NCBI RefSeq assembly: GCF_026262505.1
Contig: NC_067207.1
Span: 1 to 64,000, forward strand
Length of the DNA: 64,000 nucleotides
Direction: 5' to 3'
From: Trichomonas vaginalis G3
Lineage: Eukaryota; Parabasalia; Trichomonadida; Trichomonadidae
Part shown: positions 47,881 to 56,607 of the stretch, piece after piece
Numbering within the stretch: the first letter of the stretch is position 1
How the letters are laid out: every line of letters starts with the position of its first letter
Notes under the pieces: model-generated
The model's database searches: none
What the model saw: only the letters and a program-made list of their open reading frames with translations
What the model was told of the DNA's origin: nothing
Translations under genes and position numbers: made by a program

Positions 47881-48904
47881 AGAGACATGCTTATACTTAG
47901 AGTTTGACGGGAATCTAAAGTGATTTTTTTCTGCATCGCGAAATCTAATGCAATCTCAAAATCATGAAGAAACTGCGAATCGGAGCGCAATTTTTTAATA
48001 TGTTAATATATAAAGGTACCCCTACTACTGCAAATGCTTCAAATGAAAATCTAAGAAATCAGATTAATTTGATCACATTAGTATAGTATTGGTCAAACCA
48101 AAAACTCATATGTTGATATATAGCCTATAGATATTCATATTATCTACTTTTCATTGAATTACATAAGATTTAATAATCTCATAAATATTCTTTTTAATTT
48201 TCCGAATTCCGTGTGCATTTAGATTGCCCATACCTGTATATAATAATTCTAGAATGGTTTGGTTAGATATTAAGTTTTTTAGATTAATATTTTAACATTT
48301 TGATAAAACAAGCATTTGTTCCATTTTAGAATCGCCATTGAACTCTGGTTTGACTAACATGATGTTGTATGATCAAATAAATTCTAACTTCATGAGATAA
48401 ATTTTGAAATTAGAAAATGCGATATCTGACTCAAATATTTATATGAACACATTTAACATTCAATGATAAACTAAAGTACTATACAGCAGATTCGATTTGG
48501 CTTATATTTTATATAATCAACTAATAATCCTATAAAATTGTGCTATTCACGTTGCTCAAAGATGTATTGAACATTCACTACTTGTGTATTGATAAAATTA
48601 GATATAGATTCTAATGTAAATCGATATTTTGAAAATTCATATATATTTTGTCTTGGTTTGGCATTTGATCGTGTTGAAACCGGAATTGCAATATATATCA
48701 TCTAAATATATAACTATCAAAATATGAGCTATAGATTTTTAAATTATTCTCCTGAATATGAGTGACTAACATAATTATATTGAATTGAGTAGTAAGAATC
48801 TTAAATATTAGAATCTGACGATAATTTATTATAACTGTATAAAGGAACAAGACTATAAATGATGATGAAAATAAAGATTAAATTTAAATCTGAAAATTTG
48901 AAAA
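47881..48904. other. AT-rich interior of the TIR element
   Basis: About 1 kb of AT-rich sequence without ORFs or strong repeats. Confidence 0.4.
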
Positions 48905-48908
48905 CATT

Positions 48909-49560
48909 AAGTGTATTGTGCACTCTTGTCGGTCACAATGTCTCATTCCGGGAGACATTGTCACTGCATGTCTCCCAGAATGATATCAAGTTCCCCATTC
49001 ATAACTTGAATGCGGAACTTTGACCGACAAGAGTGTATTGTGCACTCTTGTCGGTCACAGTGTCTCATTCCGGGAGACATTGTCACTGCATGTCTCCCAG
49101 AATGATATCAAGTTCCCCATTCATAACTTGAATGCGGAACTTTGACCGACAAGAGTGTATTGTGCACTCTTGTCGGTCACAGTGTCTCATTCCGGGAGAC
49201 ATTGCCTCTGAATGTCTCCCAGAATGAGACAATCTTCTGCAATCAGAATGTGATTGCAAAACTTTGACCGACAGGAGTGTATTGTGCACTCTTGTCGGTC
49301 ACAGTGTCTCATTCCGGGAGACATTGCCTCTGAATGTCTCCCAGAATGAGACAATCTTCTGCAATCAGAATGTGATTGCAAAACTTTGACCGACAAGAGT
49401 GCACAATACACTCCTGTCGGTCACAATGTCTCATTCCGGGAGACATTGTCACTGCATGTCTCCCAGAATGATATCAAGTTCCCCATTCATAACTTGAATG
49501 CAGAACTTTCAACCGACAAGAGTGTATTGTGCACTCTTGTCGGTTGAAAGTTCTGCAATC
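48909..49560. repeat. 122-bp cruciform/hairpin array, five to six units
   Basis: Units of 122 bp begin with CACTCTTGTCGGTC at 48,921, 49,043, 49,165, 49,287 and 49,409, with a final variant at 49,535. Linkers form a hairpin GACCGACAAGAGTG-loop-CACTCTTGTCGGTC; between them lie CATTCCGGGAGACAT/ATGTCTCCCAGAATG and a second stem of two alternative types (TCAAGTTCC.../ACTTGA or AATCTTCTGCAATCAGA.../TGATTGCA). The linker at about 49,390-49,424 is the exact reverse complement of the one at 49,268-49,302, including its unpaired variant base. In the last linker the stem base changes on both arms (AACCG/CGGTT instead of GACCG/CGGTC). Confidence 0.9.
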
Positions 49561-49860
49561 AGAAGAAGATTGTTGAACAATCCGCCATTCCAGGAGGCAT
49601 GAGCTTGTTATCTCTCCTGAAATGGCACATATTTGATAATTCATGGAGCAGAACTTTGCACGCAATCAGACAAAAGATTGCGACAGAGTAACTGGGAAGA
49701 CAGCAACTTGAAGCGATAAGCTGCTTGGGTGCTGTCTCCCAGATGCATCTGTCGGGCAAAGTCTCAAAGGAGCAGAACTTTGCACGCAATCAGACAAAAG
49801 ATTGCGACAGAGTAACTGGGAAGACAGCAACTTGAAGCGAAGTTTTGTTTTCGAGTCTTT
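49560..49860. repeat. 125-bp direct repeat with stem-loops after the array
   Basis: GGAGCAGAACTTTGCACGCA to GACAGCAACTTGAAGCGA occurs at 49,644-49,716 and again at 49,769-49,841 with no visible difference. Between and around are stem-loops such as GCCATTCCAGGAGGCA.../TCTCCTGAAATGGC, GCAATC/GATTGC, and CTGGGAAGACAGCA.../TGCTGTCTCCCAG. Confidence 0.85.
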
Positions 49861-49929
49861 GGTTAAGAAATCTTAACAAAAAAACAAAGAAAAAAATCAG
49901 ATAAAGTTGTCAATAACTTCATCAGTTAA

Positions 49930-50078
49930 TGCTCACCTATGGGAGGTGTTTTGCGGGAGCTGGGGGTATCTTGGTGAGTACTCAGGAGGCCAAGAAGGGC
50001 ACCCCAACCGACATTATCCTGATGAATTCAGTTGTCAACCATTCTGAAAACCGCCGAAACCGTCGTGTGTAGAGAAAT
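49930..50078 (+). ncRNA. Possible structured RNA in the TIR element
   Basis: A 150-bp island of near-50% GC between AT-rich flanks. It allows nested pairing: GGGGGT (49,962) with ACCCC (50,001) enclosing CTTGG (49,970) with CCAAG (49,990), then TTCAG (50,027) with CTGAA (50,044). A TGATGA (50,020) and CTGA (50,044) resemble box C/D elements, but the distance is very short. An ACTCAGGAGGCCAAG segment is faintly reminiscent of SRP Alu-domain sequence. I cannot assign it to a known RNA class; strand is a guess. Confidence 0.25.
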
Positions 50079-50198
50079 TGTTTAAATTTATTTTTTTCAG
50101 ATTTAAATAAAAATAAGAAATGTTTACTATTATGGATTTTGAAATTTTTTTAAATTAAGAGTAGGAGATGAGACAAATTTAAATTTTTAAGAAATATT

Positions 50199-50534
50199 TG
50201 GAAGGGCGTAAGATACGCCAACTTAAATATATTATCAAATGAGAGAAAATCACTCAACAAAAAAACAATTCTTTCAAAAAGTTTGACATTGATCTTTCTA
50301 ATACATATTTTTGGAAGGGCGTAAGATACGCCAACTTAAATATATTATTAAATATGAGAAAATCGCTCAACAAAAAAACAATTCTTTCAAAAAGTTTAAA
50401 ATTGATCTTTCTAATACATATTTTTGGAAGGGCGTAAGATACGCCAACTTAAAAATATTATCAAATGAGAGAAAATCACTCAACAAAAAAACAATTCTTT
50501 CAAAAAGTTTAAAATTGATCTTTCTAATACATAT
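50199..50534. repeat. 113-bp tandem repeat, three copies
   Basis: Starting with GGAAGGGCGTAAGATACGCC near 50,200, 50,313 and 50,426; the GGCGTA-aga-TACGCC stem-loop heads each unit, followed by an AT-rich part ending in GATCTTTCTAATACATAT. Copies differ at a handful of bases. The short ORF crossing it is a by-product. Confidence 0.9.
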
Positions 50535-51402
50535 CCTATGGAAGGAGTTTACATTCTCAAAATAAAAACCAGTTCAAAATCTTATTATTCCTTGAATAAA
50601 AATCATTTAATTTCAAATCCATTCCAAATCCTTAAATCTGTATTAAAAGCATTTTGCTAACAACCAATACAATACAAATTACATTTCCATATATCTTCTT
50701 GTCCATTTTAATTTTTTATCTCATTTTATTTAATTTTATTTAAAGCATATAGACATCGAGATCCTTTACACATAGTTATATAAAAGTCAAATACATAATA
50801 AATTCTTAATTCTAGAGATATCTCAAAATCTCATTTTTTTAATTTAAAATACCTTTCATTTTTCACAGTACGATCACAACAAACAAGCCATTTACTAATT
50901 AACACATATAAGAAAAATATCAAATTACAAAACAACTTTCAATATCATTCGCATCAAATTCTATTTTTTCATAATTATCAACTACATGTTATTATATAAT
51001 ATATGTCGGCGCATATTCCACTCTATACAAGTGTCAGACACACTCACACAAAGCTGTGAGATTCATACCTCTATCAGTAGGACTTCTCAAATCAAGAACA
51101 CATATGTTTCACTATCGCACATCTGTGTAGGATCTAATTAACCCTTTGGACTGGTACTTCAAAATTTGATAATTTGATAATTTCATGTGATATCATCATT
51201 TGCCTTTAAAACAACTGTGCGTTAAACTAGACACGTTTCTCTATCATAATGCAAAATATCAAAGTTTGGGAGATTCCCAAAGTGGCTGAAACTGATCCTA
51301 AGGGTGAAAAAACGTTTTCCAGAAGTTGGGAACGTAGGGTATATTTTTTTTTTCATTATTCAAACTTTGATAAATTTTAGTATAATGAATGATTTTGTTT
51401 TA
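50535..51402. other. AT-rich stretch, right part of TIR element and junction
   Basis: No genes. Contains the right TIR (about 51,300-51,345), the target duplication, and 48 bp of spacer before the 25-bp motif at 51,403. Confidence 0.4.
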
Positions 51403-51427
51403 TCATAAGACGAAATGGTGGAAGTGA
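51403..51427 (+). repeat. 25-bp element-end motif (copy 2)
   Basis: TCATAAGACGAAATGGTGGA plus AGTGA, identical to 32,818-32,842. It lies 23 bp beyond the 3' end of the second MULE-like transposase gene, the position expected for a terminal repeat of that transposon. An inverted partner is not visible on the far side of the gene cluster. Confidence 0.7.
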
Positions 51428-51449
51428 ACTCAAAATAAGAGTAATTAGG

Positions 51450-52880
51450 TTATTTTGCCTGGTCGGCCACTTTTGGATTATCAACTTCTGAAATCACAAT
51501 TTCAGATTTTCCTCCTTTTTTGATTTTGTGGAATTTAAGGGCTGGAGGTGGACTTATCGTTGTATATAAATGGGCACAGTGCTGGCAAGGGATTGTTGTC
51601 AAATATTTCTCTTCCCAAATCTTCATTTTGTCTTGGCACCTTTGGCATATCATTGTTTTACAACGATTCTCCTCTTTCATAGACCCATTTTTCTTCTTGT
51701 TTTTTCGAAAGAGTTTTAATGCGCATTCATTCTCTGGTTTTCGAAGTTGATTTGCTCTTGCAATTATATAATTTAATGTTTCATTCATTTTACCTGCATA
51801 TGACTTTACTCTTGACATAACTGCATTGTTATGGGAATGAAAACTTTCCACATGGTTTGAGCACGAAATCCTTGGTTTTCGCAAACAGAGTGCAAGATTT
51901 TTCTTCTGAGTTTTTAATTCGAGAAACGCTTCATACTGCGCACTATTGATGGCACCTGAGTTTTTGTAAATCTCAACAATTGGAAGAAATAATTCATACT
52001 TATAATCATATTCTTTTATATTCCACGCAAAAACAATTGTACTCGCAATTGCACAAATCCAGGTGCCTGCCCCCAATCGATTTAAATAGTGTCTCAAGCA
52101 ATAATACACAATCAAATGGTTGAATGATGTAAACGATTCCAAACCTTTTCCAAAATCGTTTATGAATGGGATTTTTTTGATAATACTTTCATCAACAATT
52201 GTCTTAAGTGTATCATAAATCAATTGATAAGATTTTGCCGACTCCGAGGGTCCTATAAATACACCCAACGGGAAACCCATGTTACCATATATAATATGGG
52301 GGTATATAGCTATATAATCATCAAGTGGAAATGTCGCGTCGAGTTCGATAGCTTGGGCATTTTCTATGAAAAGTTTCACTTCTGGATGGAGATATAAGAG
52401 CCATTGAATATTACTATTATTAAACTTGATTGGCATTTCATCACTAATTGAATGATATTTGACAAATCCAGGGATTAGATCAAAGAGATATGCAATATCA
52501 TTTGAATTTCTGTGAGGATTAACATCATTTATATATTCATAATATAATGTCTTATCGAGTGCATTGTTTTTGAAGCTTGAATAGAATTCTTTTCCTAGAA
52601 TTTTATTTACAAATTCAATATTGTCTTGAGATGAGTTTGTAGTTAAAACATGCTTTTTCATTTCAATATTAAAATAGGATCTAACACATGCACATTCTGA
52701 GCAAATATAAATTGAAAATGATAAATAGCAATCCTCACTGACCAATTCAAATATTTTATCTTCCTCATTTAAGATCAAAATTTGAATACCACTTTCTGTA
52801 TGTTTTTGTTTCAACTTTAAAAATGATGGCATATGTTTTACAAAATCAAGAATTTGCTGCAAAGTAAATTGAGAATGCAT
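51450..52880 (-). CDS. MULE-like DDE transposase (second type)
   Basis: A 476-residue ORF whose core shows the MULE layout: D181 in IELDATFPLDDY, D242 in FINDFGKGLESF, C261-x2-H264 (YYCLRHYL), and E345 in SNHVESFHSHNNAV. The C-terminus has a CxxC (412/415) and CxxCxH (432/435/437) zinc-ribbon-like segment. Compared with the 554-residue enzyme at 23.7 kb, the catalytic blocks are alike but surrounding sequence is not, and no N-terminal FLYWCH finger is visible. The start overlaps the upstream ORF's end by 43 bp. No internal stops, so the enzyme may be active. Confidence 0.8.
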   Translation of the reverse strand: MHSQFTLQQILDFVKHMPSFLKLKQKHTESGIQILILNEEDKIFELVSEDCYLSFSIYICSECACVRSYFNIEMKKHVLTTNSSQDNIEFVNKILGKEFYSSFKNNALDKTLYYEYINDVNPHRNSNDIAYLFDLIPGFVKYHSISDEMPIKFNNSNIQWLLYLHPEVKLFIENAQAIELDATFPLDDYIAIYPHIIYGNMGFPLGVFIGPSESAKSYQLIYDTLKTIVDESIIKKIPFINDFGKGLESFTSFNHLIVYYCLRHYLNRLGAGTWICAIASTIVFAWNIKEYDYKYELFLPIVEIYKNSGAINSAQYEAFLELKTQKKNLALCLRKPRISCSNHVESFHSHNNAVMSRVKSYAGKMNETLNYIIARANQLRKPENECALKLFRKNKKKNGSMKEENRCKTMICQRCQDKMKIWEEKYLTTIPCQHCAHLYTTISPPPALKFHKIKKGGKSEIVISEVDNPKVADQAK

Positions 52881-53383
52881 TTCATTGCCAATATAAATTG
52901 AGATGATTTTTTTCTATCGTAATTTATTGTATTTTTGGAAAATTCGATATAAACATTATGTTTATCTAACATAACATCATGAAATTCGGAACTCTGATAC
53001 TTTTCGGGGATGTCATGGCTTTTTATCCATTTGCATTCTTTCATAATATTTGCTAAACCGTCGTATTTTTTTAAAGCTTTTTCAACATTTTTTGGTGATG
53101 CAAGAATTCTGTAAAAAGTGACATTTTGGTGAATGATTGATTCGTATAGTAAGGTTTCAGAATAATTCATAATAAATGATAAATAGAATGAATGTGGCTG
53201 ATAAATAGATGTTATTCTATAAAGTTTTACAAAAAGTGGAATAATTTTCTGTGGTGTATAATAAAGCACTTCTTCACATACATTGCAATAGAGATATAAA
53301 TAATTGCCAAGTAAATCAGGTGTAAGCTTTAATATTTTATTCACTTTTTCTCGAATAGCTTGATCTGGACTGATTGAAATCAT
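52838..53383 (-). CDS. Unknown protein in transposon-like cluster (181 aa)
   Basis: I start it at the ATG at 53,383; the frame is open a little further up but has no other ATG. Helix-rich, with Tyr/Ile/Leu-rich segments (YLYLYCNVCEEVLYY) and no known motif. It overlaps the transposase start by 43 bp in another frame, which could be true overlap or sign that a longer gene was split. No family recognised. Confidence 0.45.
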   Translation of the reverse strand: MISISPDQAIREKVNKILKLTPDLLGNYLYLYCNVCEEVLYYTPQKIIPLFVKLYRITSIYQPHSFYLSFIMNYSETLLYESIIHQNVTFYRILASPKNVEKALKKYDGLANIMKECKWIKSHDIPEKYQSSEFHDVMLDKHNVYIEFSKNTINYDRKKSSQFILAMKCILNLLCSKFLIL

Positions 53384-53440
53384 CGCCCTCTGACAATTTT
53401 GCAATAGTATTTTTAGCTTCAAATAGAATTACAATTTCGT

Positions 53441-54031
53441 TTATTTTAATTGAATGTTTTTTTCTTCTCCGATAAAAGTGATATTATATCCCTTATATTT
53501 TGGTACATCTAATGAATCGTTGATTAAATTATCATAAAAAGAGTGATCCAGTGGTGGATAAGATGAGAAATATGGTGAGTATATATTAGTTGTATCATTA
53601 TGTAAATATTGATTAACAGACTGAACAAATGCTTTAATATAATCATCACTATCGTTGAATTCTAAAAATAATTCTTGTTTCTGAATTAAGTATGTTATAA
53701 CCTTAATGGATTGACGTAAAAATTTTAATCTGCAAAATGCAAATCCAGCGACAAATTTGATTAGCTCTTTGGAATCGATAAAATCGGGAATTTCATTATT
53801 TGGTTCCTCATCATTTATTATATCTTTTTCAATTTCATTGAGATACTGAAGAGTGTTTTTGTCTTGATTATTTAAGAAAACATTTGTAAAGAGATGCTGT
53901 CGTGCTTCTGTAATATTGTTATTAGAGATCTCTAAAGCATTTCTTACTTGAGTTTCAGTGTAACCTAGAGATGTCAAAGACAAAAAGAGTTTCTGATTTA
54001 TTTCCATTTGAAAAAAATTAAAACGTGACAT
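53441..54031 (-). CDS. UBA-domain protein in transposon-like cluster (196 aa)
   Basis: Residues 10-50 fit a UBA domain (LFLSLTSLGYTETQVRNALEI then NNNITEARQHLF), with the conserved LGY/MGF-type loop and the downstream hydrophobic helix. The rest is helical, acidic in 55-85, without a recognised domain; the end reads GYNITFIGEEKNIQLK. An internal Met at residue 9 is another possible start. Its ATG is only 13 bp from the divergent gene at 54,045. UBA domains bind ubiquitin; why a transposon-like cluster should carry one is unknown. Confidence 0.65.
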   Translation of the reverse strand: MSRFNFFQMEINQKLFLSLTSLGYTETQVRNALEISNNNITEARQHLFTNVFLNNQDKNTLQYLNEIEKDIINDEEPNNEIPDFIDSKELIKFVAGFAFCRLKFLRQSIKVITYLIQKQELFLEFNDSDDYIKAFVQSVNQYLHNDTTNIYSPYFSSYPPLDHSFYDNLINDSLDVPKYKGYNITFIGEEKNIQLK

Positions 54032-54044
54032 TTTTCGCAGAGGA

Positions 54045-54668
54045 ATGAGTTTCGAAATCAGTCAAATTTATGGAGAGTCAAACAGAAGTAAGAATTGTAA
54101 AGTGAAAATACCTATAAGAATCGCAGAAAAAATTAATCATTGTCCAATGAATGCTCAAGAAATTCAAACATTTGCTTCTAGTAATATGTTTGAGCAACTT
54201 AATACTTTGGAATTATCTATTCAATTATATAAGAAGAATGTAATTGACTTTTTTAATCTGGTTGAACTATTAATTTATTTTTTACCAGATTATCAAGGAC
54301 AAATTAGAACAGTTTATAAAGATCTTGAAAACATTCAAGAGAAATTACTTAATATGCTTAATTCAAACGAAATTACTCAGTTCCAAATTCAATTACTCTG
54401 TAAATTCTTCATAAATTACGCCAAGCAAAAAAAAATCATGTACAAAAGGCAATTAAATCTTATATTCAAGATAAATTATATAACTCGCCAAAGTGGAGAA
54501 ATGAAATATTCAAATGAGAATAATATCCGCATTGAAGCTATGATCAAATCAAGTATTTTTGACTACTGTAATATACGCAACGAATTAGTGTTCAAATTGC
54601 CTCTTCCAATTTTAAATATCGATGAAATAATTGAAATAATGTTGTTTGGAATTACGGAATTCTATTGA
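54045..54668 (+). CDS. Unknown helical protein (207 aa), divergent to UBA gene
   Basis: A helical protein (IQLYKKNVIDFFNLVELLIYF, NIQEKLLNMLNSNEITQFQI) with no recognised motif. Its end overlaps the next ORF by 23 bp in a different frame; since the next ORF continues in the same helical style, the two could be one gene with a frameshift. The divergent arrangement with the UBA gene leaves 13 bp between start codons. Confidence 0.5.
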   Translation: MSFEISQIYGESNRSKNCKVKIPIRIAEKINHCPMNAQEIQTFASSNMFEQLNTLELSIQLYKKNVIDFFNLVELLIYFLPDYQGQIRTVYKDLENIQEKLLNMLNSNEITQFQIQLLCKFFINYAKQKKIMYKRQLNLIFKINYITRQSGEMKYSNENNIRIEAMIKSSIFDYCNIRNELVFKLPLPILNIDEIIEIMLFGITEFY

Positions 54669-55044
54669 TGAAATCACCACATTTCAATACTATAAGAATT
54701 TTTTCAAATTTAATTTTAAGAGTGAAATGGCATTAGATTTCACAAAAAAAGTATTGAGCATAATTTGGGAGGGATCGGATGGTTCGTATTATATTACAAT
54801 TGAAAATCTGGAAGAATTATGCGAAAAATTAAATCGAGATGAAGGAGAAAAAGTTTTTTCTCTTATCATAAAATGGTATAATTATATGTATTGCATTAAA
54901 AACTATGATTTTGAAGATGAAGAAATGAAAATTACAATCAAAATTGTTAAAAATGCAAAATATGTTATTATAAATGAGGACAAGGAAGAAATAAACTTTA
55001 TTGATTATCCTCCAATGCCGACATTTATTGAAAAAAAAAGTTAG
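54646..55044 (+). CDS. Unknown protein (132 aa), possible continuation of 54,045 gene
   Basis: Acidic, mixed alpha/beta with EGSDGSYYITIENLEELCEKL and a terminal YPPMPTFIEKK tail. The first ATG at 54,646 is inside the previous ORF. Either overlapping genes or a single gene split by a shift at about 54,650-54,665. No family recognised. Confidence 0.45.
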   Translation: MELRNSIDEITTFQYYKNFFKFNFKSEMALDFTKKVLSIIWEGSDGSYYITIENLEELCEKLNRDEGEKVFSLIIKWYNYMYCIKNYDFEDEEMKITIKIVKNAKYVIINEDKEEINFIDYPPMPTFIEKKS

Positions 55045-55275
55045 AGAAATTAATTAAATTTGAAGAGGTGAAAAAGGTATATGAAGATAATGTTTAATTG
55101 AAATGTAATTAGCATTTGGATTAAATGCAAGGTGAGATATAGAATAAGAATCAAACAGGTATTTTGCAAAATGAAAATTTAAAAAATTAAATACAATTTG
55201 AAATTTTAATGAAGAATTAAATGAATTTTGTTTAATGGTTAATAAAAATATAAATCGTAATTTTAATTGTAATAT
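55045..55275. other. AT-rich spacer before the 133-bp array
   Basis: No gene or repeat seen. Confidence 0.4.
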
Positions 55276-56419
55276 GAAACTTCCTCACACCTCAAGAGAT
55301 GCGAAGAACTTTTGACAGGCAAAGTGCAATATTGATAGGTGATTGCACTTTGCCTGTCACATACATCTCGACAGAGGCAACATTCGATATGAAAGTTTCC
55401 TCTGTCGAGAAACTTCCTCACACCTCAAGAGATGCGAAGAACTTTTGACAGGCAAAGTGCAATATTGATAGGTGATTGCACTTTGCCTGTCACATACATC
55501 TCGACAGAGGCAACATTCGATATGAAAGTTTCCTCTGTCGAGAAACTTCCTCACACCTCAAGAGATGCGAAGAACTTTTGACAGGCAAAGTGCAATATTG
55601 ATAGGTGATTGCACTTTGCCTGTCACATACATCTCGACAGAGGCAACATTCGATATGAAAGTTTCCTCTGTCGAGAAACTTCCTCACACCTCAAGAGATG
55701 CGAAGAACTTTTGACAGGCAAAGTGCAATATTGATAGGTGATTGCACTTTGCCTGTCACATACATCTCGACAGAGGCAACATTCGATATGAAAGTTTCCT
55801 CTGTCGAGAAACTTCCTCACACCTCAAGAGATGCGAAGAACTTTTGACAGGCAAAGTGCAATATTGATAGGTGATTGCACTTTGCCTGTCACATACATCT
55901 CGACAGAGGCAACATTCGATATGAAAGTTTCCTCTGTCGAGAAACTTCCTCACACCTCAAGAGATGCGAAGAACTTTTGACAGGCAAAGTGCAATATTGA
56001 TAGGTGATTGCACTTTGCCTGTCACATACATCTCGACAGAGGCAACATTCGATATGAAAGTTTCCTCTGTCGAGAAACTTCCTCACACCTCAAGAGATGC
56101 GAAGAACTTTTGACAGGCAAAGTGCAATATTGATAGGTGATTGCACTTTGCCTGTCACATACATCTCGACAGAGGCAACATTCGATATGAAAGTTTCCTC
56201 TGTCGAGAAACTTCCTCACACCTCAAGAGATGCGAAGAACTTTTGACAGGCAAAGTGCAATATTGATAGGTGATTGCACTTTGCCTGTCACATACATCTC
56301 GACAGAGGCAACATTCGATATGAAAGTTTCCTCTGTCGAGAAACTTCCTCACACCTCAAGAGATGCGAAGAACTTTTGACAGGCAAAGTGCAATATTGAT
56401 AGGTGATTGCACTTTGCCT
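55276..56419. repeat. 133-bp hairpin array, 8.6 identical units
   Basis: The 133-bp unit contains GACAGGCAAAGTGCAAT/ATTGCACTTTGCCTGTC (17-bp perfect stem, 11-nt loop) and TCTCGACAGAGG/CCTCTGTCGAGA (12-bp stem), joined by a CTTCCTCACACCTCAAGAGA segment. Seven consecutive 65-residue ORFs of identical translation at exact 133-bp steps show that units are nearly or fully identical. It begins and ends at different points in the unit. Such perfection indicates very recent amplification, or an assembly artefact. Confidence 0.95.
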
Positions 56420-56607
56420 CTCCAAACTCTCAAATATGCTTCTCACCATACATCAAACGGGCAAATTTCTCCTTAAATTTCTCTTTATTTGAAAGGTTTT
56501 CAACAAAGCTATACCTTAAAAATCTGTGCTTGTTATATCTGATCATTTGTGTGTTAGGGGAGGTAAATTTATTCCACTAGAGCAAATTTTTTCCAAATGG
56601 TATTACT
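56420..56607. other. Spacer between array and LRR gene
   Basis: No coding signal; contains the short sequence that separates the array from the 3' end of the next gene. Confidence 0.35.

Larger units (their letters stand above)
47747..51345. mobile_element. Non-autonomous TIR element with hairpin cargo (second)
   Basis: Inverted termini: left AATACCCTATATTTCCAACT.. then TTGGAAAATTTTCA from 47,747, right as reverse complement (ATACCCTACGTTCCCAACTT, GGAAAACGTTTTTTCA) ending near 51,345. The arms agree at about 80% over 45 bp. The 10-bp TTTTTTTTCA occurs just outside both ends (47,737-47,746 and 51,346-51,355), a likely target-site duplication of MULE size, although the T-run leaves a 1-bp ambiguity. 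No transposase. The interior holds a cruciform-type hairpin array, a possible structured RNA and a 113-bp tandem repeat. Confidence 0.7.

Noticed and set aside
49940-50005. SRP RNA
   Set aside because: Only a 15-nt ACTCAGGAGGCCAAG-like resemblance to the Alu domain; no helix 8 motifs or overall length.
50010-50070. Hammerhead ribozyme (CTGATGA ... CGAAAC)
   Set aside because: The two core strings are present, but the sequences next to them do not form stems I, II and III in the needed order, and no cleavage triplet is properly placed.
55357-56352. Seven identical 65-residue ORFs on the minus strand
   Set aside because: They follow from the exact 133-bp hairpin array; composition is Cys/Arg/Leu-rich without domain character, and ORFs overlap each other.
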